A DNA stretch of 64,000 nt from Alteromonas_F sp964429915 (GTDB taxonomy: Bacteria; Pseudomonadota; Gammaproteobacteria; Enterobacterales; Alteromonadaceae). Under the pieces are notes generated by a model that was given only the letters and a program-made list of their open reading frames with translations, did no database searches and was not told where the DNA came from. Within the stretch, counting starts at the first letter, position 1; each line of letters begins with the position of its first letter. The stretch lies in contig CAYSDZ010000009.1 of assembly GCA_964429915.1 (NCBI GenBank), forward strand, positions 40,573 to 104,572, written 5' to 3'. Of this stretch, positions 43,467 through 54,449 are shown piece by piece. Both the position numbers and the translations under genes were made by a program.

Positions 43467-46400
43467 TTAAAGGGAAGGTAATGCCTGACCGGGTACCCAT
43501 GGTGCGCCCGCTTTTTTCAAGTCTTCTTCAAAAGCTGGCAACTGATTATTCATGACATCGTTAAGCGATTGTCGCAATTTATTCAACTCTTCTTTGGCAA
43601 TGTCTACACTTTTACGAATAGAAGGTGTAGGCCCATAAGTTGAACGGAAGGTTCCAATGTTTGCGTGACTCAAGCGGTCGTTAATACTCGGCCCATTCCA
43701 AGCACCCACTTGGTTCTTCGCAGGATTGCCATTCAATTGAGTGTCAAGAGCATGCAAGCTCGCTTTTATCTTAGCAAATTCTGCATCTAATTTACCCGGT
43801 TCAGCTTTTGTACGCGTCAGTGCGACATTCAACATATCTAAACGTTTAATTGTGTGACTTAAAGCTTGGCTTACAGCACTGGAAACCGCTTGTACGTCGG
43901 CAAGCTCTTTCCAAAACGCCGCCACCTCTTGCGCATCTACGCCTTTCAGTGCGCCGTTTTTACGCAATGGTTCCACCTCAAACGTTTGCGCTTGTTGAAG
44001 CAGTGTTACCTCTCCGTCGACCTCTTTGCTCATACTCACGGTGTAGGTACCTGGTGCGACCAACATACCTGTTGGACTTCCCAAGAAACCACCGGTTTCG
44101 CTTATAGCTTGGTGAGCAGGCCAACGTAGATCCCATGTTGTACGGTGAACGCCTTTTTTCGCAGGTGCTGAAAATCGTCGCACGACGTTGTTACTACTAT
44201 CTTTGATAGTAAACAAAATTTTTGGCTCAGCTTCTCTTTTTTCTGCTTCTAATTCTGTCCACGAGGGGAATGTGAGCGATTTGCCCTCTGCTTTTAGTGC
44301 TTTTTCTTTTTTCTTACGCGCCGATGCTCTGGACTGAATATCGTCTTTTAGATAGTAAGTAAACGTAGCGCCAAACTCAGGGTTAGGTGCGGTGTATAGA
44401 GTTGCTCCATGATTCGCTTTTTGACCTCGTCCCAGTGGAGTGCGTTCTATGTACCACCACGCCTTACGCGTTGGGAAAAGTAGCGCTTCTTGCTGTAAAG
44501 TTTTCTCTGACAGTCCACGCAATGCAGAATAGTCGTCCAGAATGAAAAAACCTCTCCCAAAACTAGCTGCAACCAAATCATTTTCTCTACGTTGAATCGC
44601 GAGGTCTCTAAATGAAATAGTCGGTACCCCTCCATTCAATTCAACCCACTTTTCACCGCCATTTGCACTGAAGAACAAACCAAACTCTGTACCAACGAAC
44701 AGGAGGTTTTGATCGACATGGTCTTGTACTAGACGCCAAACAAGATGATTGTCTGGTAAATTACTGGTAATCGATTTCCAGGTTTTCCCCTTATTGGTAC
44801 TTTTCAACAGATAAGGAGTGAAATCGCCGTATTTATGGTTATCCAATGCGACATATACGGTGTCTGCGTCAAATAAATCGGCTTTGATGTCGTTCACAAA
44901 GGCTGTTTCTGGAACCTTTGGAAGCTTGCCTACTTCAATTTTACGCCAGCTATTTCCACCGTTTTCTGTTACTTGGATATGGCCATCGTCTGTGCCTGCA
45001 TAAATCAGCCCTTCTTGAACAGGAGACTCAGCTAAAGAAGTAATAGTAGAAAATTGAGACATAGCGTAGATGTCCCATGCTCCATCCCAACTTTGTTGTC
45101 CTCCCATTATGGGCTGATTAATCCGTTCTAGATTTTTGGTTAAATCACCCGATATCGCTGTCCACGTATCACCACGGTCTTCTGAACGCCACACTCTATG
45201 AGAAGCAAAGTAAAGCCGAGTTGGTTTGTGTGGACTAACTAAAATAGGCGCATCCCAATTAAAACGCTCTGCACCCTCGCCTTTTTCAGGTTGAGGTTGT
45301 ATGTATACGATTTCTCCATTAGTACGATCGTAACGCGTTAAATTCCCCTGCTGCCACTCAGCGTAAACGATATCGGGGTTACCTGGCTCAGTGGCAGGTT
45401 GGTGGCCATCACCGAAAAGAATCACTTCCCAATCTGCATTGCGTATTCCATGCACATTGTCGGTTCGAGACGGTCCACCCTGTGTATTGTTATCCTGCGT
45501 ACCGCCATAAACATTGTAAAACGGTGCGTCGTCATCAACTGCCACTTTGTAATATTGAGTAATAGGCAAATTGCTCACGTACCGCCAATTCTCACCTCTA
45601 TCGAAGCTTTCGTACAAACCGCCATCTGACCCCACCATCATGTAGTTTTTGTCTGAACTGACAAATTCCATCGCGTGGTTATCTGAATGTTTATGCTCTT
45701 CTTTCATGGTGGTAAAAGTTAATCCACCGTCGTGAGATTGCTGCATACGTACATCGGCAAGGAAAATATGGTCGAAATAATGTGGGCTTGCATACAATTC
45801 TTGGTAGTAATGAGGCCCAGTACCACCGGCAACGGTTTCTGCGCCTTTTACCCAAGATGCGCCTCGGTCTGATGAGCGATAAACTGCACCCGTACGGCGG
45901 TCTAGCTCGATAGCGGCATAAAGCACATCTGGCTGCATAGGAGAGATCGCTAAACCAATTTTGCCCATATCGGTTTTAGGTAAGCCTTGAGTTAGTTTCG
46001 TCCATGTTTTTCCGCCATCCACTGACTTGTGTAAACCCGAGCCTGGGCCGCCACCAAAATACGCAGCAACGGTTCTATGCCGTTGCCATGTTGCCGCATA
46101 CAGCACTTCGGGATTTCTAGGATCGATAATTAAATCTGTCACGCCTGTCCAATCATCGTCACCCAAAGTCCGCTGCCAGTCCTTTCCGCCATTTTCTGTT
46201 TTGTACAAGCCTCGTTCACCACCTTTTTTCCAGAGATTTCCTTGCACGGCAACCCAAACCACATCGGAATTAGTAGGATGAACAATAATTTCAGAGATAT
46301 GTTGACTGGTTTTTAAGCCTACGTTGGTCCAAGAAGCGCCAGCATCTTTACTCACATAAACGCCGTCGCCAAAACTAATATGTCTTCCACCAACATTTTC

Positions 46401-46763
46401 GCCCGTTCCAACCCACACCGTATTGCTGTTTTGTGGATCAAGCGTAATCGCACCGATAGAATAAACAGATTGTCCGTCGAATACAGGCGTCCATGTTGCA
46501 CCTGCGTTAGTGGTTTTCCAAACGCCTCCCGAACCGACACCGACATACCACACACTTTCGTCATTAGGGTCGATAGCCACATCGGCAATACGCCCCGACA
46601 TAAAAGAAGGTCCGATATTACGCAGCGATAAACCTTTAAACGTATCGCTTGATAAATGAGATGGATCCTTTTCCGCAGCAAAGACTTCAGTTGAAACGAA
46701 AGTTAAGGCGAGAGTAAAACTCAATGCCGCAGCCGTAGCAGCACGCTGTATGTGGTGGAGCAT
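43467..46763 (-). CDS. Secreted VPS10/sortilin-like beta-propeller protein
   Basis: 1098 residues with a signal peptide (about 1-30, VFAAEK). Residues about 45-740 contain many BNR/Asp-box repeats (S-x-D-x-G-x-T-W pattern, for example YVSKDAGASW and YRSSDRGASW), forming two stacked propellers, as in secreted VPS10/glycosyl-hydrolase-like proteins of marine bacteria. A helical region (about 820-860, charged) and a coiled-coil C-terminus (about 935-1090) follow. Enzyme or binding function is unknown. It ends at the strong terminator at 43409-43443. Confidence 0.85.
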   Translation of the reverse strand: MLHHIQRAATAAALSFTLALTFVSTEVFAAEKDPSHLSSDTFKGLSLRNIGPSFMSGRIADVAIDPNDESVWYVGVGSGGVWKTTNAGATWTPVFDGQSVYSIGAITLDPQNSNTVWVGTGENVGGRHISFGDGVYVSKDAGASWTNVGLKTSQHISEIIVHPTNSDVVWVAVQGNLWKKGGERGLYKTENGGKDWQRTLGDDDWTGVTDLIIDPRNPEVLYAATWQRHRTVAAYFGGGPGSGLHKSVDGGKTWTKLTQGLPKTDMGKIGLAISPMQPDVLYAAIELDRRTGAVYRSSDRGASWVKGAETVAGGTGPHYYQELYASPHYFDHIFLADVRMQQSHDGGLTFTTMKEEHKHSDNHAMEFVSSDKNYMMVGSDGGLYESFDRGENWRYVSNLPITQYYKVAVDDDAPFYNVYGGTQDNNTQGGPSRTDNVHGIRNADWEVILFGDGHQPATEPGNPDIVYAEWQQGNLTRYDRTNGEIVYIQPQPEKGEGAERFNWDAPILVSPHKPTRLYFASHRVWRSEDRGDTWTAISGDLTKNLERINQPIMGGQQSWDGAWDIYAMSQFSTITSLAESPVQEGLIYAGTDDGHIQVTENGGNSWRKIEVGKLPKVPETAFVNDIKADLFDADTVYVALDNHKYGDFTPYLLKSTNKGKTWKSITSNLPDNHLVWRLVQDHVDQNLLFVGTEFGLFFSANGGEKWVELNGGVPTISFRDLAIQRRENDLVAASFGRGFFILDDYSALRGLSEKTLQQEALLFPTRKAWWYIERTPLGRGQKANHGATLYTAPNPEFGATFTYYLKDDIQSRASARKKKEKALKAEGKSLTFPSWTELEAEKREAEPKILFTIKDSSNNVVRRFSAPAKKGVHRTTWDLRWPAHQAISETGGFLGSPTGMLVAPGTYTVSMSKEVDGEVTLLQQAQTFEVEPLRKNGALKGVDAQEVAAFWKELADVQAVSSAVSQALSHTIKRLDMLNVALTRTKAEPGKLDAEFAKIKASLHALDTQLNGNPAKNQVGAWNGPSINDRLSHANIGTFRSTYGPTPSIRKSVDIAKEELNKLRQSLNDVMNNQLPAFEEDLKKAGAPWVPGQALPSL

Positions 46764-46897
46764 AATTTTCCCCTGAAAGAATTATTCTTTATTTATGTTA
46801 GATGTCTCAGTCGTTCAATGATGTGTAAACCGTTGCTAGGATACCGTAATTGACTGTGTAACAAACACCAAAGCATTTCGATGAAAAACCGATTTTT

Positions 46898-48448
46898 TCA
46901 GGGGAGTGTCGATTTCTCTTCCCACAATTTCATCACACCAGCATGTTCGTGCATGTTGACCGGAGTTTGAGTTGCAGCTTGCGACAACCAATAAGCAACC
47001 AGCTCTTCATATTTTTCGGTCTTCTTAAATCTTTCAGCTGCATCGGTAAGACGAGCGACCAAATTTTTAGACGTGCCTTGTTTTGAAAGCGCGAGATAGG
47101 TTGTTGACGTTGTATAAACAAACGCTTTTTTAACTTCTGAACATTGCACTTCCCTGCCTACACAATAATGTGTGAGCCCCGGCTCAGAAAAAAATAAAAA
47201 CTCTGCATCTTCACGTAAAAAAGTCTCTACCGCCTCTTTCCATGTTTCAGTCGCCACTGGAATTAATCCATGCTCTTCAATGATTGACGCCCTGAAATCA
47301 CCCGCTAACACAGCAACTCGGGAAGCCTTGGGCAACTCGCCCAAATTGTTGTACGTTTTTCTGGTTTTGAGGGTAAATACTGAATAGGCATTTTCAGTTA
47401 GGGGGGTAATCCAATGATATTTCTCTTCTCGCTCTGGGGTCTTTGCAAGATTAAATACCAAAACGTCAGGTTTCATTTCACTCTCTATAATGAGACGCTG
47501 CCAGGGTGCACTTAAGATTTCTGTTTGCAAGCCCGCTTCTAGTAAGATGCTCCTCACTAGCTCCACGGTATAACCCGTTAGCCTGCCTCTCTCATCTCTA
47601 AAATTAAAAAACGGCTCCAAATTAGTAATCACCCAAAGCTTAGATGACGGATTACTTGAACGGTCGTATTTGCCTAAAGAAACCACTCCTTCGACAACGC
47701 TCACTGATTGAGACAGAGCTTGCAGTTTATCAACCCATGCTTGGCTGAGTGTTGAAAACGCTTGGCTTTTAACAAATTTTTGTGCAGTAATGGAAAGAGC
47801 GGTAGCAATCTCTCTGTTTTGTTCTGTTTTAGGCATAGCCATGTAACTGAATTGCAAGCTGTGCGTGTAGATGCGATGCAACTGTTCGCATTGGTCAGCC
47901 ATTTTCTTGCACAAAAGAGCAATACCTAACTCAGAAAAAAATAAGCTATCGACGCGTTTAGCTAATACTAAGTCTAAAGCGTTCTGCCAAGAATCGACCT
48001 CAACACGCTTAATATTGGCTTTACCTCTTAACAGTTCTGAGCGATAGTCGTCTCTTAACACTGCGACAGACATTGGTTTTTTCAAATTGTCTATGTCTTC
48101 GATTTTGTTCTGTTGAGTAGAGTAAAACCCGATAACGTTTGCAGTGAGAGGAGCAATCCAAAAAAATCTGTCTTCACGCTCTGGTGTTCGTACGATACCG
48201 GTTGCCATTACTTGAGTGTCAGATGTCAGCTCACTCATTACTCTAGAAAACGGCAAAGGCCTAAAATTTGGTGTATACCCTGCCGCACTTAGCAATTCAG
48301 AGGCATAGTCAACTGAATAGCCTGTCATACTGCCATCGGGTTTAACTTCACTAAACACAGGCAAGGGGTGAGTAAGCACTGTGACTGTTTTTGCTGATAC
48401 CGAAGTATCAATGAGTACCAATAAAATCAGTAAATACACAGTGCGCAT
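46898..48448 (-). CDS. Tandem solute-binding protein (two SBP_bac_3 domains)
   Basis: 516 residues with a signal peptide (about 1-19, LLILLVLIDTSVSA). Two consecutive periplasmic-binding domains of the amino-acid type: about 22-245 and about 265-490. The halves are clearly paralogous, each with a start strand, GYSVDY/GYTVEL, PEREDRFFWI/PEREEKYHWI, and LFFSELGIALLCKK/LFFSEPGLTHYCVG. This means an internal duplication. It lies 27 bp after the GH3 gene stop, same strand. No membrane-transport partner is seen here, so a sensing role is possible. Confidence 0.85.
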   Translation of the reverse strand: MRTVYLLILLVLIDTSVSAKTVTVLTHPLPVFSEVKPDGSMTGYSVDYASELLSAAGYTPNFRPLPFSRVMSELTSDTQVMATGIVRTPEREDRFFWIAPLTANVIGFYSTQQNKIEDIDNLKKPMSVAVLRDDYRSELLRGKANIKRVEVDSWQNALDLVLAKRVDSLFFSELGIALLCKKMADQCEQLHRIYTHSLQFSYMAMPKTEQNREIATALSITAQKFVKSQAFSTLSQAWVDKLQALSQSVSVVEGVVSLGKYDRSSNPSSKLWVITNLEPFFNFRDERGRLTGYTVELVRSILLEAGLQTEILSAPWQRLIIESEMKPDVLVFNLAKTPEREEKYHWITPLTENAYSVFTLKTRKTYNNLGELPKASRVAVLAGDFRASIIEEHGLIPVATETWKEAVETFLREDAEFLFFSEPGLTHYCVGREVQCSEVKKAFVYTTSTTYLALSKQGTSKNLVARLTDAAERFKKTEKYEELVAYWLSQAATQTPVNMHEHAGVMKLWEEKSTLP

Positions 48449-48475
48449 AATGCCTATTAAGCTTTCCTACTTACG

Positions 48476-51064
48476 TTATTCGCATTCCTGAGGGCTGATC
48501 TGAGCCTCTTTTTTAAGGTATACGATATTGGTGATCCGCAAACGATTTTTTGATTCTGAATACAAAGAAAACGGTGCGTCGACACTTTCCAATTTTAAAC
48601 CTTCACGTTCAAAACATTGCAAAGGCACTGTAACTGTAGACCACGTTTCACCATCTGATAAAGGGAGATTGTGTGATATATCGATACTTTTGCAATATCC
48701 ATTTGAACAACCCACATTTAATACTATTGGCGTAGCGGGCGGCTCAATAGACCGAACATCAAATTGAATGACACCTTGCTCACCAAAACGGCTTAGATCT
48801 TCTTGATAAGTCTTAGAGCCGATACCCATGTAGGCAGGTTGCTCCCCTGACCAAGAAAATTCGACAGCATCCCCCTGAGCTGAAAAGTCAGCTTCCATAA
48901 TTGCCACTGTGTTATTTTGTGTACGTGAGCCCTCAATAAAAACGGGTTTTTTCCCGTTATCTTCTCCATAATCATAGAACAGTTCCCAAGGTTGATTTAA
49001 GCCTTTAACAAGCAACGGATATTCCGCATCATTTCCACTTTGAACACGATAATCATTTTCTTCGCTTAATAATGCAAGCTGTACCTCGTCAGCATAGTTT
49101 AGGCCGTATCCGTAAGGAAATAAGGGGTCGTAGTCACTACTGTAACTATTTAATACCACTTGAGACGCTAATTTAGGCCAAGAAAAACTAAGTTTACCTT
49201 TAAAATCATAATTCACACTTCCGTCAGCATTGGCGAATAAAACCTCTGCCACCGCTTTGCCTTCAGAGCCGGGCAACCATGCAGCCACAAAGGCATCAGA
49301 GGCATTGATTTCTTTATTCACCCAAAGCGGTCTTCCCGTTAAGAAAACAGCCACAACAGGAATGCCTTGCGCTTTTAGTGAACGAAGCAAAGCTGCATCT
49401 TTACTATCATCGGGTTGATAAGCAATGGTTTTAATGTCTCCAAACCATTCTGCATAGGGCGATTCACCAAACACAACAATGGCTGCATCAGGTTTTTGTT
49501 TATATTGCCCTTCTTGCTGGTATTCCATAGTGCCGCCTGCCGAGGCTATGGTTTGTTTAAACCCATCAAGTAGGGTAGAAGCACCTGTAAAATCGTCTTT
49601 CGTCACTTCGGTAGACTGCCAACTAATTGTCCAGCCACCGCTTTGTTTTGCCATATTGTCGGCACCATCGCCAGCAATAAGGATGTGTCCAGTAGGGTTT
49701 AGCGGTAAAAGGTTATCGTTGTTCTTTAACAACACTAATGATTCTCTTACTGCCTGACGCGCAACTTCACGATGAGCTTCGTTGCCCATTAAGCCCTTAT
49801 CGCCAGCGTGGGGGCGAGAAGAAGGCCGACCTTTGTCAAAGAGTCCAGAGCGTATTTTAACTCGCAATATGCGTCGCACTGCATCATCGATGCGAGACAT
49901 GGGAATAATGCCATCGTTAACTTGCTTAACCGTATTATTGATGAATGCTTCGTAGTCTTCTACTACCATGAACATATCTAGCCCAGCGTTGACTGATTGA
50001 GGGCAACTATCGTTGGTACACCCTTTCACATTGCCGTGCGCATTCCAATCGCCGATAATAAATCCGTCAAAGCCCAAGCGCTCTTTTAACACATCGGTAA
50101 GTAAATACTTGTGCCCGTGTAATTTTTCACCCTTCCAAAAATTATGGCTAGCCATGATGCTTTGCACGCCGCTCTCTATGGTCGGGAAATAGGCTGATGC
50201 CTGTAATTTTACTAAATCCTCTTCATCCATAGTGGTATCGCCTTGATCGATACCGTTGTCGGTACCACCATCGCCAACCCAATGCTTGGCAGTTGCATAG
50301 ACGTGATCATCACCGAGAAAATCGGGGGTATTTGCGACCCCTTGGACACCTTCAACTAGCGCTTTGCCGTATTCAGCGATAAGCTCGGGTTGCTCTGCAA
50401 AGCTTTCATAGCTGCGCCCCCAACGAAGATCTTGAGCAACGGCTAAGGTGGGTGCAAATGTCCAGTCGGCACCGATTGCTAAGACCTCTAGGGCCGTAAT
50501 CTCGCCAATCTTTCGCATTAAGTCTACATTCCGAGTAGCACCTAACCCGATGTTGTGTGGAAAAATAGTCGCGTGACCAAATTTATTGTTACCATGAACC
50601 GCATCAATACCGTAAGTAACCGGTATTGCTAACCCTCCGTCGGACGTATCCATGGACGCATCATAAATCTCATCCATATATTGCACCCACTCATCGACAC
50701 TTGCATGTCGCTTTCCGTGCAAAAATGAACCACCGCCATTCAATACAGAGCCTAAATGAAGACGTTTAACATCAGCCGGTGTTACCCATGTAATTTCCGC
50801 CTGAGTCATTTGCCCAACTTTTTGTTCTAACGTCATTTTTTCTAAAAGAATATTTATTCTTTCTTCAACATCAGAATCTAAATTAACCTTGTGTTCCAAA
50901 TTAGGCCACCGATGTATCGACGTTTGTTCCGATGGACCTGTAGGCTCAAAAAGAGAGACCGACTCGGGTTCTTTTTTCGAGTCGCAAGCGCTTATCAATG
51001 TCATTACTCCGATAGCAATACACCCTAAAAAGCATGTTGATACCTTGTTTTTATCAATCCACAT
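48476..51064 (-). CDS. Beta-glucosidase-like GH3 lipoprotein
   Basis: 862 residues. Lipobox ISAC with Cys27, then a GH3 N-domain: ITWVTPADVKRLHLGSVLNGG, the conserved KHWVGDGGTDNGID loop, and the nucleophile Asp in GFIIGDWNAHG (about residue 336). The C-domain (about 415-640) has LVLLKNNDNLLPLNP. A further C-terminal region (about 690-855) has a beta-sandwich, probably a carbohydrate-binding domain. It should remove glucose from beta-glucans outside the cytoplasm. It begins an apparent operon with the tandem solute-binding gene. Confidence 0.93.
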   Translation of the reverse strand: MWIDKNKVSTCFLGCIAIGVMTLISACDSKKEPESVSLFEPTGPSEQTSIHRWPNLEHKVNLDSDVEERINILLEKMTLEQKVGQMTQAEITWVTPADVKRLHLGSVLNGGGSFLHGKRHASVDEWVQYMDEIYDASMDTSDGGLAIPVTYGIDAVHGNNKFGHATIFPHNIGLGATRNVDLMRKIGEITALEVLAIGADWTFAPTLAVAQDLRWGRSYESFAEQPELIAEYGKALVEGVQGVANTPDFLGDDHVYATAKHWVGDGGTDNGIDQGDTTMDEEDLVKLQASAYFPTIESGVQSIMASHNFWKGEKLHGHKYLLTDVLKERLGFDGFIIGDWNAHGNVKGCTNDSCPQSVNAGLDMFMVVEDYEAFINNTVKQVNDGIIPMSRIDDAVRRILRVKIRSGLFDKGRPSSRPHAGDKGLMGNEAHREVARQAVRESLVLLKNNDNLLPLNPTGHILIAGDGADNMAKQSGGWTISWQSTEVTKDDFTGASTLLDGFKQTIASAGGTMEYQQEGQYKQKPDAAIVVFGESPYAEWFGDIKTIAYQPDDSKDAALLRSLKAQGIPVVAVFLTGRPLWVNKEINASDAFVAAWLPGSEGKAVAEVLFANADGSVNYDFKGKLSFSWPKLASQVVLNSYSSDYDPLFPYGYGLNYADEVQLALLSEENDYRVQSGNDAEYPLLVKGLNQPWELFYDYGEDNGKKPVFIEGSRTQNNTVAIMEADFSAQGDAVEFSWSGEQPAYMGIGSKTYQEDLSRFGEQGVIQFDVRSIEPPATPIVLNVGCSNGYCKSIDISHNLPLSDGETWSTVTVPLQCFEREGLKLESVDAPFSLYSESKNRLRITNIVYLKKEAQISPQECE

Positions 51065-51220
51065 AAGATAATTCTCTTAACGTATTTTTAACCTTTAGTA
51101 TAAAGTCTTAATTAAAAAGTTAACACTGGAAATCTGTCGGTTTACGCATTTTCGTATACACTTTTTTTATGTAAGTACGTAAAACGTCAATGGGTTGTTT
51201 AACGAGCGTAACGAACAAAT

Positions 51221-52852
51221 ATGAAGCAGTTTTATTTAGCGACCTTATCTGGCTTGATTTCGCTAGCTTGTTTTGCCGAACAATCTAGTGAAAATCAGCA
51301 ATGTGCCCCCTCTTTTACACAGTCTTATCATGTAGAGCGTATCGCTATCGATGCTCAGCCCGTATTTGACGAAAGTGCAGAAAACACGACTTGGTTCCAC
51401 TCTTGGGCAAACTCACTGCATATCAATACGAAAGAATTCGTTATAAAAGAGCGACTTCCGTTTAATGAAGGCGACGAAATTAATACCTCAGACATTGCAG
51501 AAGCGGAAGCCATTTTAAGGCGCGAGCGTTATATTGCTAATGTTCAAATTGAAGTAGAAAACCAATGTGAAGATACGGCTAACAAAACAATTTCCGTAAA
51601 AACACAGGACAATTGGTCTTTCTATCCTGCTTTGTCGTTGAGCCGTAGTGGCGGCAGAACCAGTGGCTTAATTGGGATCACCGATGCCAATTTTCTTGGT
51701 TTAGGTGTTGGAGCCAGAGTTCGCTACACAAAAGATGAACAACGTACGGGCTATTTGTTGCGACTTAATTCTGCGGTCCATTGGGTGCGTCATGCCAATG
51801 TGACACTCGACTTGCAAAATAATGATGACGGAGGCCGCTACGAGCTAGTATTTAACAAGCCGTTTTATCATCTTGCCAGTGATTCGATGCAGTTTTTTCA
51901 AATTACCAAAGACGAACGTACTCAAGATATTTTTCAAAACGGAGAAACAAGAAATAGCCTCGACATCGATTCCGAATTCTTCCGTGTTGCCTATGGATGG
52001 AAGCTCAAATCTGATGAATTAAGCACCGTTCGTATCACTGCTGGTTTTGACCATATAAAAACGCGTTTTGACATTGCTCCAGAAAGTCCAAGTGCAAATC
52101 CTTTGTTTCTAGCTCAAGACAGACAATATCAATACCCTTGGCTCGCGTTCGAGTATTTTCAACGCGATATCATTGTGATGCGTGATATTCAACTCATTAA
52201 CCAACCAGAAGACATTAACCTTGGTTGGCAACACCGTATTCAATTTGGCCTAGAGACAAACGATATTGCCCCTGAGAGCAAATTTGGATATCACTTAAAC
52301 GCGAGCAGTAATAGAGCCTTTAAGATAAACAACTGGCTATTACTATTCGATACACGGCTGAATGCCATTTTAAATACCTCTGCAAAAGACTTTGTGCGAC
52401 TTTCATCGCGTTTAGAGGCGTTTTATCGGAAAAGTGAGGTGCTGGGATTCTATACAAGAGCATTTGTCGATTTTTCGAGCGGTCAATTCATTGATCAACC
52501 CATCGTCATTGATGATGACACGGGCGTACGAGGCTATCCCTTACAGTATCAACACGGTGATCAACGCCTATCTACTAGCGCAGAAGTTAGGTTTTACACC
52601 AATTACAATCTCTATCAATTATTCAGTGTCGGTTTTGCCGTCTTTGCCGATGCAGGTAGAGCGTACGGCGGAGACCGTGCGAGATTTAATGAGCAAGACG
52701 GTATACTTAGCAGTGTTGGGCTAGGAGCAAGATTCTATTCCAACAAAGCCACTAATACGGGCGTCCTTCATCTAGATTTTACGCTTCCGCTTGCTCGGGG
52801 TGAAAACGTCGACACCCTAGCCGTTAGTGCAAATTTACGACGTTCTTTTTAA
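51221..52852 (+). CDS. Omp85-family outer-membrane protein
   Basis: 543 residues. Signal peptide (ending CFAEQ), one POTRA-like domain (about 30-140, with DAEAILRRERYIANVQIEV-type strands), then a beta-barrel of surface-antigen type (about 150-543) with GVRGYPLQYQHGDQRLSTS and the C-terminal SANLRRSF. The POTRA number is far below BamA (five), so it is probably a lipid- or protein-handling member such as a TamA-like or patatin-free form. Substrate unknown. Divergent from the GH3 gene. Confidence 0.82.
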   Translation: MKQFYLATLSGLISLACFAEQSSENQQCAPSFTQSYHVERIAIDAQPVFDESAENTTWFHSWANSLHINTKEFVIKERLPFNEGDEINTSDIAEAEAILRRERYIANVQIEVENQCEDTANKTISVKTQDNWSFYPALSLSRSGGRTSGLIGITDANFLGLGVGARVRYTKDEQRTGYLLRLNSAVHWVRHANVTLDLQNNDDGGRYELVFNKPFYHLASDSMQFFQITKDERTQDIFQNGETRNSLDIDSEFFRVAYGWKLKSDELSTVRITAGFDHIKTRFDIAPESPSANPLFLAQDRQYQYPWLAFEYFQRDIIVMRDIQLINQPEDINLGWQHRIQFGLETNDIAPESKFGYHLNASSNRAFKINNWLLLFDTRLNAILNTSAKDFVRLSSRLEAFYRKSEVLGFYTRAFVDFSSGQFIDQPIVIDDDTGVRGYPLQYQHGDQRLSTSAEVRFYTNYNLYQLFSVGFAVFADAGRAYGGDRARFNEQDGILSSVGLGARFYSNKATNTGVLHLDFTLPLARGENVDTLAVSANLRRSF

Positions 52853-52901
52853 GGGCTGCTACTATTATTGACGTTGTACAAAACTCAAAAGGCGCTACAG
52901 C

Positions 52902-54449
52902 ATGACATTGAAACAACACATTATCCTTACTCTATCTTTTTTCTCTGCTCTTATTGTCGGTGTCGGCGCTTTTAACATTGCTAACCAATCAACGGTTCAT
53001 ACTAAAGTACAAATTGCGCTTCTATTGAGCGATGTCGATACCCAATTTTATGCCGCACGACTTTATCAGCGCTATACCATGATGGAACCGGAAAATGCTG
53101 AACACCCTATTAAGGTAACGAACTTGCTCGTTCAGGCTAAAAAGTCAGCACAAACCGCGCTAGATATGATGAAAATATTGACTAGTCGCAGCTTGTCGGA
53201 AAAAGTGATAGCTGATATCGAAGATTATCAAACGGCCTTTCAGCGCTATGTCAATCGCCTGAATAACTCAACGGGCAATGCTGATGCCGACATTATGGTA
53301 AATGCAGCTAGAGATGTATCTCAAGGTCTCAACACCTTAAAAACAGCACAGTTAGATATTCTAGATAAAACAAGAGCGTCTACTCGACGATTGAATATTA
53401 TTGCTATCATTTTTGCGCTTGCTACTGCGTTAGGCATGGGCATTTGGCTGTATGTAACCATAATGAGACCAATAAAAGAATTGCGTGACACCACCGTTTT
53501 TATTGCAAATGGAGACTTAAGCAAACAAGTAAAAATTATTGGTAAACATGAAATTACCGATATCGCCATAGATTTAAATGCTGCCATTCGAAATTTATCT
53601 GGCATGCTAGGCAACATTTCAACAGCGGCAAATCGCTTAGGCGAATCTGTGAATTCAATTGGCGCCGACCTTCATCGTTCTATGTCTTCCATCAATGACC
53701 AGCATCAACAAACCGAACTCGTCGCTACCGCTGTTACCGAAATGGCGACCGCCACCGAACAGATCGCGGCTAATGCGAATGAAACAACATCACAAAGTAG
53801 TTTGAGCAATGAAGTTATTACTAAGGGTCAGAATGATTCCCAAACTACAGTGTCAACAATGAATAATCTCGGTAAAGAGATGCAAGGCACGTCTCAGCTT
53901 GTCAATCAGTTAGCTGAAGACAATAAACAAGTGGATAACATATTAGTCAGCATTCGAGCGATTGCTGAACAGACCAACCTATTGGCTTTAAATGCTGCAA
54001 TAGAAGCTGCTAGGGCTGGCGAACAGGGACGTGGGTTTGCAGTGGTTGCGGATGAAGTACGTCAACTTGCTCAACGAACGCAAACGTCGATAGAAGAAAT
54101 TACTGAAATCATTGAATCTATTAATGCTGGAACTAAAAACGTAGTCAGTGTTATTAACCAATCACGTGAAGGGGCAGAAGGAGCAATTTCACAAACAGAA
54201 CAAATGGGAGCAATGTTCAGTAAAGTTGCAGACGCAATAAAAATCATCAACGATATGAACACGCAAGTCTCAGTAGGCGCGGAAGAACAAAGTGTTGTAG
54301 CAAAAGACATCTCCGAAAACATTGTTACGATAAAAACTTACGCCGATGAAAACAAAGCCTCTTTGGATAACATCACTCAGCAATGTGACACTCAGGCTGA
54401 TTTACTCAATGAGCTGCAACTTAGTATCAACAAGTTTAAATTTGGGTGA
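52902..54449 (+). CDS. Methyl-accepting chemotaxis protein
   Basis: 515 residues. One transmembrane helix at about 8-28, a periplasmic four-helix-type sensor (about 30-165), a second helix at about 168-190, a HAMP domain (about 190-245), and a long cytoplasmic signalling coil with the conserved hairpin AIRAIAEQTNLLALNAAIEA-type core and RAGEQGRGFAVVADEVR. It signals through CheA/CheW to flagella or pili. The ligand is unknown. It follows the Omp85-like gene by 49 bp on the same strand. Confidence 0.94.
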   Translation: MTLKQHIILTLSFFSALIVGVGAFNIANQSTVHTKVQIALLLSDVDTQFYAARLYQRYTMMEPENAEHPIKVTNLLVQAKKSAQTALDMMKILTSRSLSEKVIADIEDYQTAFQRYVNRLNNSTGNADADIMVNAARDVSQGLNTLKTAQLDILDKTRASTRRLNIIAIIFALATALGMGIWLYVTIMRPIKELRDTTVFIANGDLSKQVKIIGKHEITDIAIDLNAAIRNLSGMLGNISTAANRLGESVNSIGADLHRSMSSINDQHQQTELVATAVTEMATATEQIAANANETTSQSSLSNEVITKGQNDSQTTVSTMNNLGKEMQGTSQLVNQLAEDNKQVDNILVSIRAIAEQTNLLALNAAIEAARAGEQGRGFAVVADEVRQLAQRTQTSIEEITEIIESINAGTKNVVSVINQSREGAEGAISQTEQMGAMFSKVADAIKIINDMNTQVSVGAEEQSVVAKDISENIVTIKTYADENKASLDNITQQCDTQADLLNELQLSINKFKFG

